Source: Propionibacteriaceae bacterium (GTDB lineage: Bacteria; Actinomycetota; Actinomycetes; Propionibacteriales; Propionibacteriaceae). Taken from it: a stretch of 17,938 nt of DNA. Made by a program: the position numbers and the translations under genes. The stretch covers positions 1 to 17,938 of the forward strand of contig JAUMYR010000049.1 of the NCBI GenBank assembly GCA_030528545.1. The letters run 5' to 3'. A model generated the notes under the pieces. It was given only the letters and a program-made list of their open reading frames with translations, had not been told where the DNA came from and made no database searches. Below are positions 7,117-14,110 of this stretch, piece after piece; the first letter of the stretch is position 1; every line of letters starts with the position of its first letter.

Positions 7117-7734
7117 ATGGCCGTTTATACCCTGCCCGACCTGGACTACGACTACGGAGCGCTCGCCCCACACATCGCGCCCGAGATCATGGAATTGCAC
7201 CACAGCAAGCACCATGCCGCCTATGTCGCCGGGGCGAACACCGCGCTCGACCAGCTCGCTGAGGCCCGAGAGAGCGGCAACTTCGGCGCCATCAACAAGC
7301 TAGAGAAGGATCTCGCTTTCCACCTGGGCGGCCATATCAACCATTCGGTGTTCTGGAAGAACATGTCCCCTGATGGCGGCGGCGAGCCCACAGGTGACCT
7401 GGAGTGCGCCATCGAGGAGTTCTTCGGCGGTTTCGAGGCGTTCAAGAAGCAGTTCGCCGCCAACGCGAACGCTATCCAAGGCTCCGGCTGGTCGATGCTG
7501 GTGTGGGACACCCTCGGACAGCGCCTCAACATCATGCAGCTGTTCGATCAGCAGGGCAACCTGCCGGTGGGCCAGCTGCCGGTGCTGCAGCTGGACATGT
7601 GGGAGCACGCCTTCTACCTGCAATACAAGAACGTGAAGGCCGACTATGTCACGGCCTGGTGGAACGTCGTGAACTGGGCGGACGTGGCGGCCCGGTTCGA
7701 GCGCTCGCGTCAGGCGTCCCAGGGCCTGATCTGA
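7117..7734 (+). CDS. sodA: Superoxide dismutase, Fe/Mn family
   Basis: Cytoplasmic enzyme that disproportionates superoxide to oxygen and hydrogen peroxide. The 205-residue protein begins MAVYTLPDLDYDYGALAPHI. All four metal ligands are present: His28 (in ELHHSKHH), His76 (in GHINHSVFW), Asp160 and His164 (in QLDMWEHAFYLQY). The active-site segment GSGWSMLVWD is at 122-131. From memory the sequence is very close to the cambialistic SOD of Propionibacterium freudenreichii, which works with either iron or manganese; sodA is therefore a family-level symbol. GAGGAG lies only about 3 nt before the ATG, tight but usable. Spacing and the downstream hairpin indicate a single-gene transcript. Confidence 0.97.
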   Translation: MAVYTLPDLDYDYGALAPHIAPEIMELHHSKHHAAYVAGANTALDQLAEARESGNFGAINKLEKDLAFHLGGHINHSVFWKNMSPDGGGEPTGDLECAIEEFFGGFEAFKKQFAANANAIQGSGWSMLVWDTLGQRLNIMQLFDQQGNLPVGQLPVLQLDMWEHAFYLQYKNVKADYVTAWWNVVNWADVAARFERSRQASQGLI

Positions 7735-7743
7735 GTTGACAAC

Positions 7744-7785
7744 GGTGCGGTGTGGGGAGGACGGCTCTTGTCCCCACACCGCACC
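7744..7785 (+). terminator. Hairpin terminator after the SOD gene, without T-run
   Basis: GGTGCGGTGTGGGGA (7744-7758) and TCCCCACACCGCACC (7771-7785) are a perfect 15-bp inverted repeat around a 12-nt loop, 9 bp after the SOD stop. No T-run follows on either side. The position argues for transcription termination of the U-less kind often proposed for actinobacteria. Confidence 0.7.
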
Positions 7786-8280
7786 AGCCCCTCCGCCAAT
7801 AGCTTCTCGGGCCGCTGAAGGAAGGACTGAGGGCGCCTAAACAGCCTCATATCTGTGCGCCAACCAGCCGTGGGCCGCTATCTCCTGCTGGGGCCGGAAA
7901 GGCTTCAGTGACCGCCGCTGGGGACTCAGCGCTGAGTCCTCTGATACCGGCACCGTCCCGGTTCGGTGTGCTCAAGCAAATGCCGAGTTTGGCCGGTGAG
8001 CGCCGACCGCCCTGGGTTGGAATACCAGGACCTAGCCCGAGCGTTACCGGACCGCAGCCCCTACCTGCCGTTGGGGCCTTGAAATCCTCCTGGCGGTCGC
8101 CGACGATAGCACACTGCCATCAACGGCTCCCTGGAGTCACTCGAAGCCATCCGGCCCAGCCATCCCCACGAGCGGGGTGGGCGGCCCCAGCGGGACGAAC
8201 TTTGTCTAACTATAGGCGCCTGAACTCAAGGCACGATAGATTCTACTTTAGCCCAACGGGGGGCACATGAAAGGAGAGCG
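7786..8280 (+). promoter_or_regulatory. 495-bp region upstream of the sugar ABC operon
   Basis: No convincing gene lies here. A 120-codon frame beginning with GTG at 7908 is Pro/Ser/Arg-rich, has mixed codon-position composition and resembles no family I know. Visible structure comprises a perfect 18-bp palindrome at 7922-7939, an imperfect hairpin around CCCC/GGGG near 8164-8178, and the near-repeat GGCGCCTAAAC (7832-7842) / GGCGCCTGAAC (8215-8225). Towards the gene the sequence becomes AT-richer, with TAACTATAG (8207-8215) and TAGATT (8237-8242) as possible -10 elements, but no clear -35. AAAGGAGAG just before 8281 is the ribosome binding site. Confidence 0.45.
7922..7939. promoter_or_regulatory. 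Perfect 18-bp palindrome, candidate operator
   Basis: GGACTCAGC is followed directly by its reverse complement GCTGAGTCC with no spacer, about 340 bp before the sugar-binding lipoprotein gene. A similar half-site, GGACTGAG, occurs near 7824-7831. A dimeric repressor site is possible; the distance from the gene is large for one acting on its promoter. Confidence 0.4.
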
Positions 8281-9624
8281 ATGAGCCGGTCGGCAAGGCG
8301 TGTCAGGATGCTGGCGGGGGTTTTGATTCTCACTATCGCAACAAGCGGATGTCTCAACGATCCAAACCCGCGCGGCGCTGCCGGCGCAGGCGGAGAGTGG
8401 TTTGCTGATGGTGGAACAATGGATGGCGACCGGAAGGTCACAATTTTCGGCGCCTTCGGCGGAGACGAAAAAGCGGCATTTGAAGCCTCTTTGGTCGAGT
8501 TCCAAAAGAAGTCTGGAATCACGGTCGAGTACTCCAACAGCGACAATTTTACTACCCTGATCAAGACGAAGCTGCGTTCGGGGGACACTCCCGATATCGC
8601 GCTATACCCACAACCTGGTGGGTTGCTGGAGGCTGCTGCTGAAAAGAAGGTTCAGCCAATCGACACCTATCTCGATTTCGATTCGATCAATTCTACCCTC
8701 GTTCCCGGTTTCCTGGACGCGGCACGCTATAACGGCCGGGTCTACGGTGCTCCGATGCGGATGGCGGTAAAATCGATCGTCTGGTACCCGGAGTCGTATA
8801 AGAAACTGGGACTTCCGACCTCGGCCGAATCGATTCAGGGGCTCACTCAGATCACGGATCAGATCAAGGCAACGGGAGTGACCCCATGGTGCATCGGCAT
8901 GGGGTCCGGAACAGCCACGGGCTGGGTCGGGACGGACTGGATCGAAGAACTGGTCCTGCGGATGTACGGCCCGGACGTGTACGACCAGTGGACCAAGCAC
9001 CAGATTCCATTCAACGATGAGCGCATCGTGAAGGCCTTCGAGGAGTTCGGCAAGATCGCGCTCGCCGAGGGCAACACCTTCGGTGGCGCTCAGGGCGTGA
9101 TTAGCACCGAGTTCGGCACCACCATGAATCCGGCCTTCGAGGCCCCGCCGAAGTGTTACTTCATGCGCCAGGGCAACTTCATCGCTTCCATGTTCCCAGA
9201 GGAAGTGAAGTCTAATCTGGATCAGGCCGTCGGGACCTTTGCCTTCCCCACCTATGAGGGCGGGTATGCCGGTCAGCCAATGCTGGGCGGCGGCGATATC
9301 GCGGCGTTGTTCAACGGTAACGACCCAGACGCCATTGAGGTGATGAAGTTCTTGACCAGCGACAAGTTCGGCGAGGAGTGGGCGAAGAAGGGCGGATGGC
9401 TGTCCCCGCACAAGACCTTCGACGAGAGCAACTATCCCGACGACACGACGCGGCGTATCGCGAAGATGGCGACCAGCGCGAGCGTGTTCCGCTATGACGG
9501 ATCCGATTTGATGCCGAACGCTGTCGGCGGTGGTTCTTTCTGGAGCGGCATGGTGTCCTTCGTGCAAGGCGTCAAGACTGCCGAGCAGGTTACTGCTGAA
9601 ATTGAAGAATCTTGGCCGAAATGA
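8281..9624 (+). CDS. Sugar ABC transporter substrate-binding lipoprotein (family 1, AglE-like)
   Basis: Predicted carbohydrate-binding lipoprotein of a CUT1 importer. The 447 residues begin with a signal peptide (MSRSARRVRMLAGVLILTIA) and lipobox TSGC, acylated Cys24. A Gly-rich linker follows, then the family-1 solute-binding fold: VEFQKKSGITVEYSNSDNFT, LRSGDTPDIALYPQPG, GRVYGAPMRMAVKSIVWYP, and a Trp/Phe/Gly-rich C-terminal half. The combination with two downstream permeases of AglF/AglG type suggests an alpha-glucoside or other oligosaccharide; the substrate is not proven by sequence. The first about 400 bases are less GC-rich than the neighbours. The ribosome binding site AAAGGAGAG is strong. 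The stop overlaps the start of the next gene. Confidence 0.93.
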   Translation: MSRSARRVRMLAGVLILTIATSGCLNDPNPRGAAGAGGEWFADGGTMDGDRKVTIFGAFGGDEKAAFEASLVEFQKKSGITVEYSNSDNFTTLIKTKLRSGDTPDIALYPQPGGLLEAAAEKKVQPIDTYLDFDSINSTLVPGFLDAARYNGRVYGAPMRMAVKSIVWYPESYKKLGLPTSAESIQGLTQITDQIKATGVTPWCIGMGSGTATGWVGTDWIEELVLRMYGPDVYDQWTKHQIPFNDERIVKAFEEFGKIALAEGNTFGGAQGVISTEFGTTMNPAFEAPPKCYFMRQGNFIASMFPEEVKSNLDQAVGTFAFPTYEGGYAGQPMLGGGDIAALFNGNDPDAIEVMKFLTSDKFGEEWAKKGGWLSPHKTFDESNYPDDTTRRIAKMATSASVFRYDGSDLMPNAVGGGSFWSGMVSFVQGVKTAEQVTAEIEESWPK

Positions 9625-10793
9625 TGAAACCAGGTAACGATAAGGTGGCGGCTGACGCGCACGATTTGTCGGCCGCGAAAGCGATCCAAAGGGCTAATGT
9701 GCCGCAGGCGCTGATGGGCTTGGCGGGCATGCTGCTCATCGGCTGGTTCGTGGGGAACGCCTTCCTGGCGATCGCCTACTATCCGCAGTGGTTCTCGGTT
9801 GGCGTGCTGGTGCTGGATAAGATTATTCAAGCTCTGCTGGCGATGCTTTTCGGGATCGGTGGAGCGCTCGCGTTCTTTGCCAGCATGAATTTGTTCATCA
9901 ACGGCCTGCCCGGGCGGCTCTCGCAGTTTCTCATGCCCTACGCCTATGTTTTCCCGGGCTACTTCACCATTGGTCTGATTCTGCTCTACCCAACGATCCA
10001 GACGATCAACTATTCCTTCGCTAACGAAAAATCGACGGCCTATGTGGCACCGTTCCAGAACTTCATCGATGTGCTGACCGCCGATGAGTTTTTGCGGACT
10101 ATCTGGAACAACGTGCTGTGGTTGCTGATCGTCCCGGCCTCGACCCTCGTGTTCGGCCTGATAGTGGCAGTGATGGCCGACCGGCTGTCACCCAAGGGAG
10201 AGAAGATATCCAAGGCGCTGATCTTCCTACCGATGGCGATCTCATTCGTCGGTGCGGCGACGATCTGGCGGTTTATCTATCATTTCCAGTCCGGCGAAAA
10301 ACAGATCGGTCTGCTGAATGCCATCGTGGCGGCTTTCGGTGGAGAACCGCAGGCCTGGATCACCGTGGAAACGGGGGCTCTCAACAGCTTGCTGCTCATG
10401 GTGATCGTGGTCTGGCTCCAGGTCGGCTATGCCATGGTGCTGCTGTCGACCGCGATCAAGAACGTCCCTGAGGACACACTGGAAGCGGCCCGGATCGACG
10501 GGGCCTCGGAAGCCAAGATCTTCTTCCAGGTGATCGTGCCGCAGATGAAGGGCACCATGATTACGGTCTTCGTGACGGTCTTCATCATGGTCATGAAGAT
10601 CTTCGACATCGTCTATGTGATGACGAACGGCAACTTCAAGACCAACGTGATCGCGAACATGTTCTTCCAGGAACTGTTCGTCAATCAGAACGCCGGCCGG
10701 GCTTCGGCCATCGTGGTGTTGCTGCTCATCGCAGTCATCCCGGTGCTGATCTACCAGGTTCGCCACTTCAAGCGTGAGGAGCAGGAGCGATGA
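9621..10793 (+). CDS. Sugar ABC transporter permease (AglF-like, extended N-terminus)
   Basis: Membrane subunit of the CUT1 importer, 390 residues from the ATG at 9621. That start overlaps the lipoprotein stop as ATGATGA; an upstream TTG at 9612 and the next ATG at 9624 are alternatives. About two extra hydrophobic segments (roughly 32-56 and 62-92) precede the usual six-helix permease core, which begins near LMPYAYVFPGYFTIGLILLY. This extension is typical of AglF-type permeases. The EAA loop that contacts the ATPase is LEAARIDGASEAKIFFQVIV, near residue 288. The next gene starts within its stop codon. Confidence 0.93.
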   Translation: MMKPGNDKVAADAHDLSAAKAIQRANVPQALMGLAGMLLIGWFVGNAFLAIAYYPQWFSVGVLVLDKIIQALLAMLFGIGGALAFFASMNLFINGLPGRLSQFLMPYAYVFPGYFTIGLILLYPTIQTINYSFANEKSTAYVAPFQNFIDVLTADEFLRTIWNNVLWLLIVPASTLVFGLIVAVMADRLSPKGEKISKALIFLPMAISFVGAATIWRFIYHFQSGEKQIGLLNAIVAAFGGEPQAWITVETGALNSLLLMVIVVWLQVGYAMVLLSTAIKNVPEDTLEAARIDGASEAKIFFQVIVPQMKGTMITVFVTVFIMVMKIFDIVYVMTNGNFKTNVIANMFFQELFVNQNAGRASAIVVLLLIAVIPVLIYQVRHFKREEQER

Positions 10794-11638
10794 AAGCTGT
10801 CGAGTCTGGGCATAAGCGGAGCTGGGTCGCGATCATCGTCACGATTCTGCTGTGCATCTTGTGGCTCATCCCGACCATCGGGCTGCTGGTGACCAGCTTC
10901 CGGCACGTCGACGCCATCAACACGTCTGGTTGGTGGGAGACGTTGTTCCGGCCAGCCTTTACCCTGCAGAACTATCTCGGGGTCTTCGAAAAAACCGACA
11001 TGGGGATGTCGTTCATCAACTCCATCGCCGTCGCGATCCCGGCGACGATCATTCCCATCATGTTCGCAGCCTTCGCCGCATACGCGTTCGCCTTCCTCGA
11101 CTTCCGGGGTAAGGACGTGCTGTTCGTTTCGATCGTCGCGGTCATGGTCGTCCCATTGCAGGTGTCGCTGCAGCCGATGCTGGACCTCCTCGGCCCACGC
11201 GGCCTCAACATCGCGGGCCAGTATGTCGCGGTTTGGCTGCTGCACACCGGCTTCGGCATGCCGCTGGCGATCTACACGCTGCGCAACTATATGTCCACTC
11301 TGCCGAAATCGATCATTGAGTCGGCGAAGATGGACGGGGCAACCCACTACCAGACCTTCTGGCGGCTGGTGTTCCCGATGTCGATGCCGGCGATCGCGGG
11401 CTTTGCGATCCTTCAGTTCCTCTGGGTCTGGAACGACCTGCTCATCGCCTTGTTGTTCCTCAACGCGCGAAACCAGACGGTCATCGTCTCGCTAGCAGGC
11501 ATTATGGGGACCCAGGGACAGGGCTGGGAGCTCCTCACCGCTGGGGCTTTCATCTCGATGGCGCTGCCGATGCTGGTGTTCTTCGCCATGCAACGGTTCT
11601 TCGTCCGGGGCATGACTGCCGGGGCGGTCAAGGGCTGA
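10790..11638 (+). CDS. Sugar ABC transporter permease (AglG-like)
   Basis: Second membrane subunit of the CUT1 importer, 282 residues, six predicted helices. The ATPase-coupling loop reads IIESAKMDGATHYQTFWRLV near residue 175, a normal EAA motif. The C-terminus AMQRFFVRGMTAGAVKG is the standard ending of MalG-type permeases and contacts the regulatory side of the ATPase in characterised systems. The ATG overlaps the preceding stop (ATGA), with GAGGAG 8 nt upstream. No nucleotide-binding gene of the CUT1 type follows, so the importer probably uses a shared ATPase of the MsiK kind encoded elsewhere. Confidence 0.95.
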   Translation: MKAVESGHKRSWVAIIVTILLCILWLIPTIGLLVTSFRHVDAINTSGWWETLFRPAFTLQNYLGVFEKTDMGMSFINSIAVAIPATIIPIMFAAFAAYAFAFLDFRGKDVLFVSIVAVMVVPLQVSLQPMLDLLGPRGLNIAGQYVAVWLLHTGFGMPLAIYTLRNYMSTLPKSIIESAKMDGATHYQTFWRLVFPMSMPAIAGFAILQFLWVWNDLLIALLFLNARNQTVIVSLAGIMGTQGQGWELLTAGAFISMALPMLVFFAMQRFFVRGMTAGAVKG

Positions 11639-11660
11639 GGCCCTCCCGACGGTTTCACCG

Positions 11661-11704
11661 CATCGTGGGCAAGAGTCACATGAGATGGACTTTTGCCCAC
11701 GATG
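11661..11704 (+). terminator. Long inverted repeat after the sugar ABC operon
   Basis: CATCGTGGGCAAGAGTC (11661-11677) pairs with GACTTTTGCCCACGATG (11688-11704): 17 bp with one G-T wobble around a 10-nt loop, starting 22 bp after the permease stop. No T-run follows (TTGTCGG). The position favours a terminator between the sugar importer and the downstream exporter. A protein-binding inverted repeat in front of the exporter operon is the alternative. Confidence 0.65.
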
Positions 11705-11756
11705 TTGTCGGCCGCTGGGCGGTGCCCGGTCGATGTTTGGCTAGTGTGGAGTGGTG

Positions 11757-12530
11757 ATGACCCAGTCGCTACCTCCAACGGCTCCGGCGCTAGCGGTGCT
11801 GAACCTGTGCAAGAGTTTCGGCGCCAAACGAGCGGTGGACAATTTGTCGCTGACGGTCCCCGGCGGATCCATGTTCGGCATCGTCGGCCCCAATGGGGCT
11901 GGCAAGACCACCACCTTGTCGATGGCGACCGGTCTGCTGCGTCCCGACTACGGCACGGCGCTGGTGCTCGGCCACGACGTCTGGTCTGATCCGGCTCGGG
12001 CCAAGGGACTCATGGGCGTCCTGCCCGATGGCATGAGGATGTTCGACCGGCTGACCGGGCGGGAGATGCTGCGGATGGCGGGCCAGCTACGCCGACTGGA
12101 CGCAGACACCATCGAAGCCCGCTCAGACAGCCTGCTGACGGTACTTGGCCTGAAGCCAGACGCCGACACGCTGGTCTGCGATTACTCGGCTGGCATGACT
12201 AAGAAGATCGGGCTGGCATGTGCCCTGCTGCACGCCCCGAAGCTGTTGGTCCTCGATGAACCTTTCGAGGCGGTGGACCCGGTATCCGGTCAGGCCATCC
12301 GGGCGATCCTGCGTGACTTCGTCTCCGGTGGCGGAACCGTCGTGATGTCGAGCCATGTCATGGAACTGGTCGAGTCACTGTGCGATGCGCTGGCGATCAT
12401 CGCCCACGGCCGGATACTCGCGGTGGGCACGCTGGACGAGGTCCGTTCCGGGCGCTCGCTTCAGGACCGGTTCGTCGAACTGGTCGGCGGCGCCACCTCC
12501 ACCGAGGGCCTGTCGTGGTTGCGCTCCTGA
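11757..12530 (+). CDS. ABC-2 type transporter ATP-binding protein
   Basis: Predicted ATPase of an export-type ABC system, 257 residues from the ATG at 11757. Walker A is GPNGAGKTT (44-52), the signature is YSAGMTKKIGLACAL (a SAGM variant usual in ABC-2 ATPases), Walker B is LLVLDEPFEAVDP, and the H-loop is VVMSSHVME. It is not of the CUT1 sugar type because the C-terminal regulatory domain is absent. GTG codons at 11751 and 11754 are alternative starts; GGAG lies 5 nt before the ATG. TAGTGT at 11742-11747 resembles a -10, which would put the transcript start almost at the start codon, so a very short or absent leader is possible. It is translationally linked to the permease gene. The exported substrate is unknown. 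Confidence 0.92.
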   Translation: MTQSLPPTAPALAVLNLCKSFGAKRAVDNLSLTVPGGSMFGIVGPNGAGKTTTLSMATGLLRPDYGTALVLGHDVWSDPARAKGLMGVLPDGMRMFDRLTGREMLRMAGQLRRLDADTIEARSDSLLTVLGLKPDADTLVCDYSAGMTKKIGLACALLHAPKLLVLDEPFEAVDPVSGQAIRAILRDFVSGGGTVVMSSHVMELVESLCDALAIIAHGRILAVGTLDEVRSGRSLQDRFVELVGGATSTEGLSWLRS

Positions 12531-14098
12531 CCCGGCTACAGATCAAGCTGACCCTGCGCAGCTACCGCGGCGATACGAGCAGGATCATCGCGCTCGCCGT
12601 GGTGAGTTTCTTCGGGGCTGGGGTGCTGATGTCATTTCTCGGTGCAGCGATCCTGTTGCGTGGGAGCGATGTGGGCCAGATCGGGTCGGTCATGACCTGT
12701 CTGTTCAGTTTCGTGACCCTGATGTGGCCGGTGGCGCTGGTGCTGCTGGGCAGCAATGATCCGCTTGCCCCCACCCGTTTCGTGCTGTTCCCAGTCCGCG
12801 CCCGAGAGCTCCAACCGGGACTGCTGGTGGCGACCCTCTTCACCATCGGCGGGGTGGCCACCTCGATCCTCACCGTCGGCTATATCGTGGCCTGGTCGGC
12901 GCGCCTCCTGACCCTGATCCTCGGGATCGGCTGCGGGCTGGCAGGCCTGGCTTTCGCTGTGCTCCTCGCCCGGACGCTCACCGCGGCGATATCGGCGACA
13001 CTGGCGTCCAGGCGCTTCCGGGAGGCCTCTTTCATCGTCGTCGGGGTGTTGGCCTTCCTGCCGGCACTTGGGAGTCAGTTCGCTGGCCGCTGGTTCAGCG
13101 CTAGACCCGGCACCGGAAGCCCGGTGCAAATCCTAGACAGCCTGGCGGTGGTCCTGGGCTGGAGTCCGTTTGGCTGGGCCTGGTCCTTGCCGGGAGAGGT
13201 CTGGTCCGGGGCGTGGACGGTGGTGGCCGCGAAGGGCGGGTTGTTCGCCGTCACGTCCTGGACGCTGTGGAGACTGTGGGGGAGGTTCCTCGATCGGGCG
13301 CTGAGCTCTCCGCTGCAGTCCGGGGGCAGCGCCCAGAAGACGAAGGGTGCGGCCCGGCTGGAGAAGATCTTTCCGGCGACTCCGGCTGGCGCGGTCGCGG
13401 CACGCACGGTGCGTTACTGGCGCCGTGACCCCCGCCGCAAGATGCAGGCGGTCCCGCTGATACTCCTCCCGTTCCTCTTCACGGCGATGGCGGGCATGGG
13501 TTCCGGTTCCGAGATGGCGGTGATCGCACCGCCGATCCTGATGGCGATGGCGGGGCTGGGAATCGCGATGGGTGAGATCTGTTACGACGGCTCGGCCGCG
13601 GCCACACAGATACTCACCGGGGTGAGCGGACGAGAAGACCGCTGGGGCCGCCTGCTGGGCGTCTGGTTCTTTCTAGTCCCAGGCGCGTTGGTCTTGTGCC
13701 TGCTCGCCCTGGCCTGGAGCGGACGCTGGGATTTGGCCGGGGTCGAGATCGGTGCGGCCTTGGGCGGCCTCGGGGTGGCGTCCGGGGTGGGCTCCTGGGC
13801 GGGGGCGGTCTGGCACTATCCGATGCCGCCGATCGAATCGAACCTGAATACCCGCGGGAACATGTCCGCGGCGGTTGGTTTCCTGGTGGCCATGGCGTTG
13901 GCGGGTCTCCTCCTGACCCCGGTCTGGGCGCTGGCCGTGGCGGCGGGGTTCCTGCCAGTCCTGAGCTGGATCAGCCCGGTGGTGAGCTTGCTGGCCGGCG
14001 GCGCGGCGGTCTGGGCCGGTGTCCTGCTCGGCGGCCGAAAGCTCGATCAGGCCTGGCCGGAGGTGCTGAGAGCCATCACCTGGGAGCGTCCGTCCTGA
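12515..14098 (+). CDS. Large ABC-2 type exporter permease (multi-pass membrane protein)
   Basis: Predicted membrane partner of the preceding ATPase. I chose the GTG at 12515 (VVALLTRLQIKLTLRSYRGD) because GAGGG lies 6 nt upstream. This overlaps the ATPase gene by 16 nt and gives 527 residues. The frame is open further upstream, but that part runs out of frame through the ATPase gene. I count about ten to twelve hydrophobic segments in two halves, separated by a charged cytoplasmic stretch around SSPLQSGGSAQKTKGAARLE and VRYWRRDPRRKMQAVPLILL. This layout suits a single-chain permease equivalent to two ABC-2 half-units. No residue pattern tells the substrate. It converges on the HEAT-repeat gene with 12 bp between stops and no terminator. 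Confidence 0.85.
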   Translation: MVALLTRLQIKLTLRSYRGDTSRIIALAVVSFFGAGVLMSFLGAAILLRGSDVGQIGSVMTCLFSFVTLMWPVALVLLGSNDPLAPTRFVLFPVRARELQPGLLVATLFTIGGVATSILTVGYIVAWSARLLTLILGIGCGLAGLAFAVLLARTLTAAISATLASRRFREASFIVVGVLAFLPALGSQFAGRWFSARPGTGSPVQILDSLAVVLGWSPFGWAWSLPGEVWSGAWTVVAAKGGLFAVTSWTLWRLWGRFLDRALSSPLQSGGSAQKTKGAARLEKIFPATPAGAVAARTVRYWRRDPRRKMQAVPLILLPFLFTAMAGMGSGSEMAVIAPPILMAMAGLGIAMGEICYDGSAAATQILTGVSGREDRWGRLLGVWFFLVPGALVLCLLALAWSGRWDLAGVEIGAALGGLGVASGVGSWAGAVWHYPMPPIESNLNTRGNMSAAVGFLVAMALAGLLLTPVWALAVAAGFLPVLSWISPVVSLLAGGAAVWAGVLLGGRKLDQAWPEVLRAITWERPS

Positions 14099-14110
14099 AC
14101 ATAGGGCAGC

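Noticed and set aside
7908..8270. 120-codon + frame with GTG start between the SOD gene and the sugar operon.
   Set aside because: Pro/Ser/Arg-rich, no ribosome binding site, mixed codon-position composition, and no recognisable family; typical of a chance frame in GC-rich noncoding DNA.
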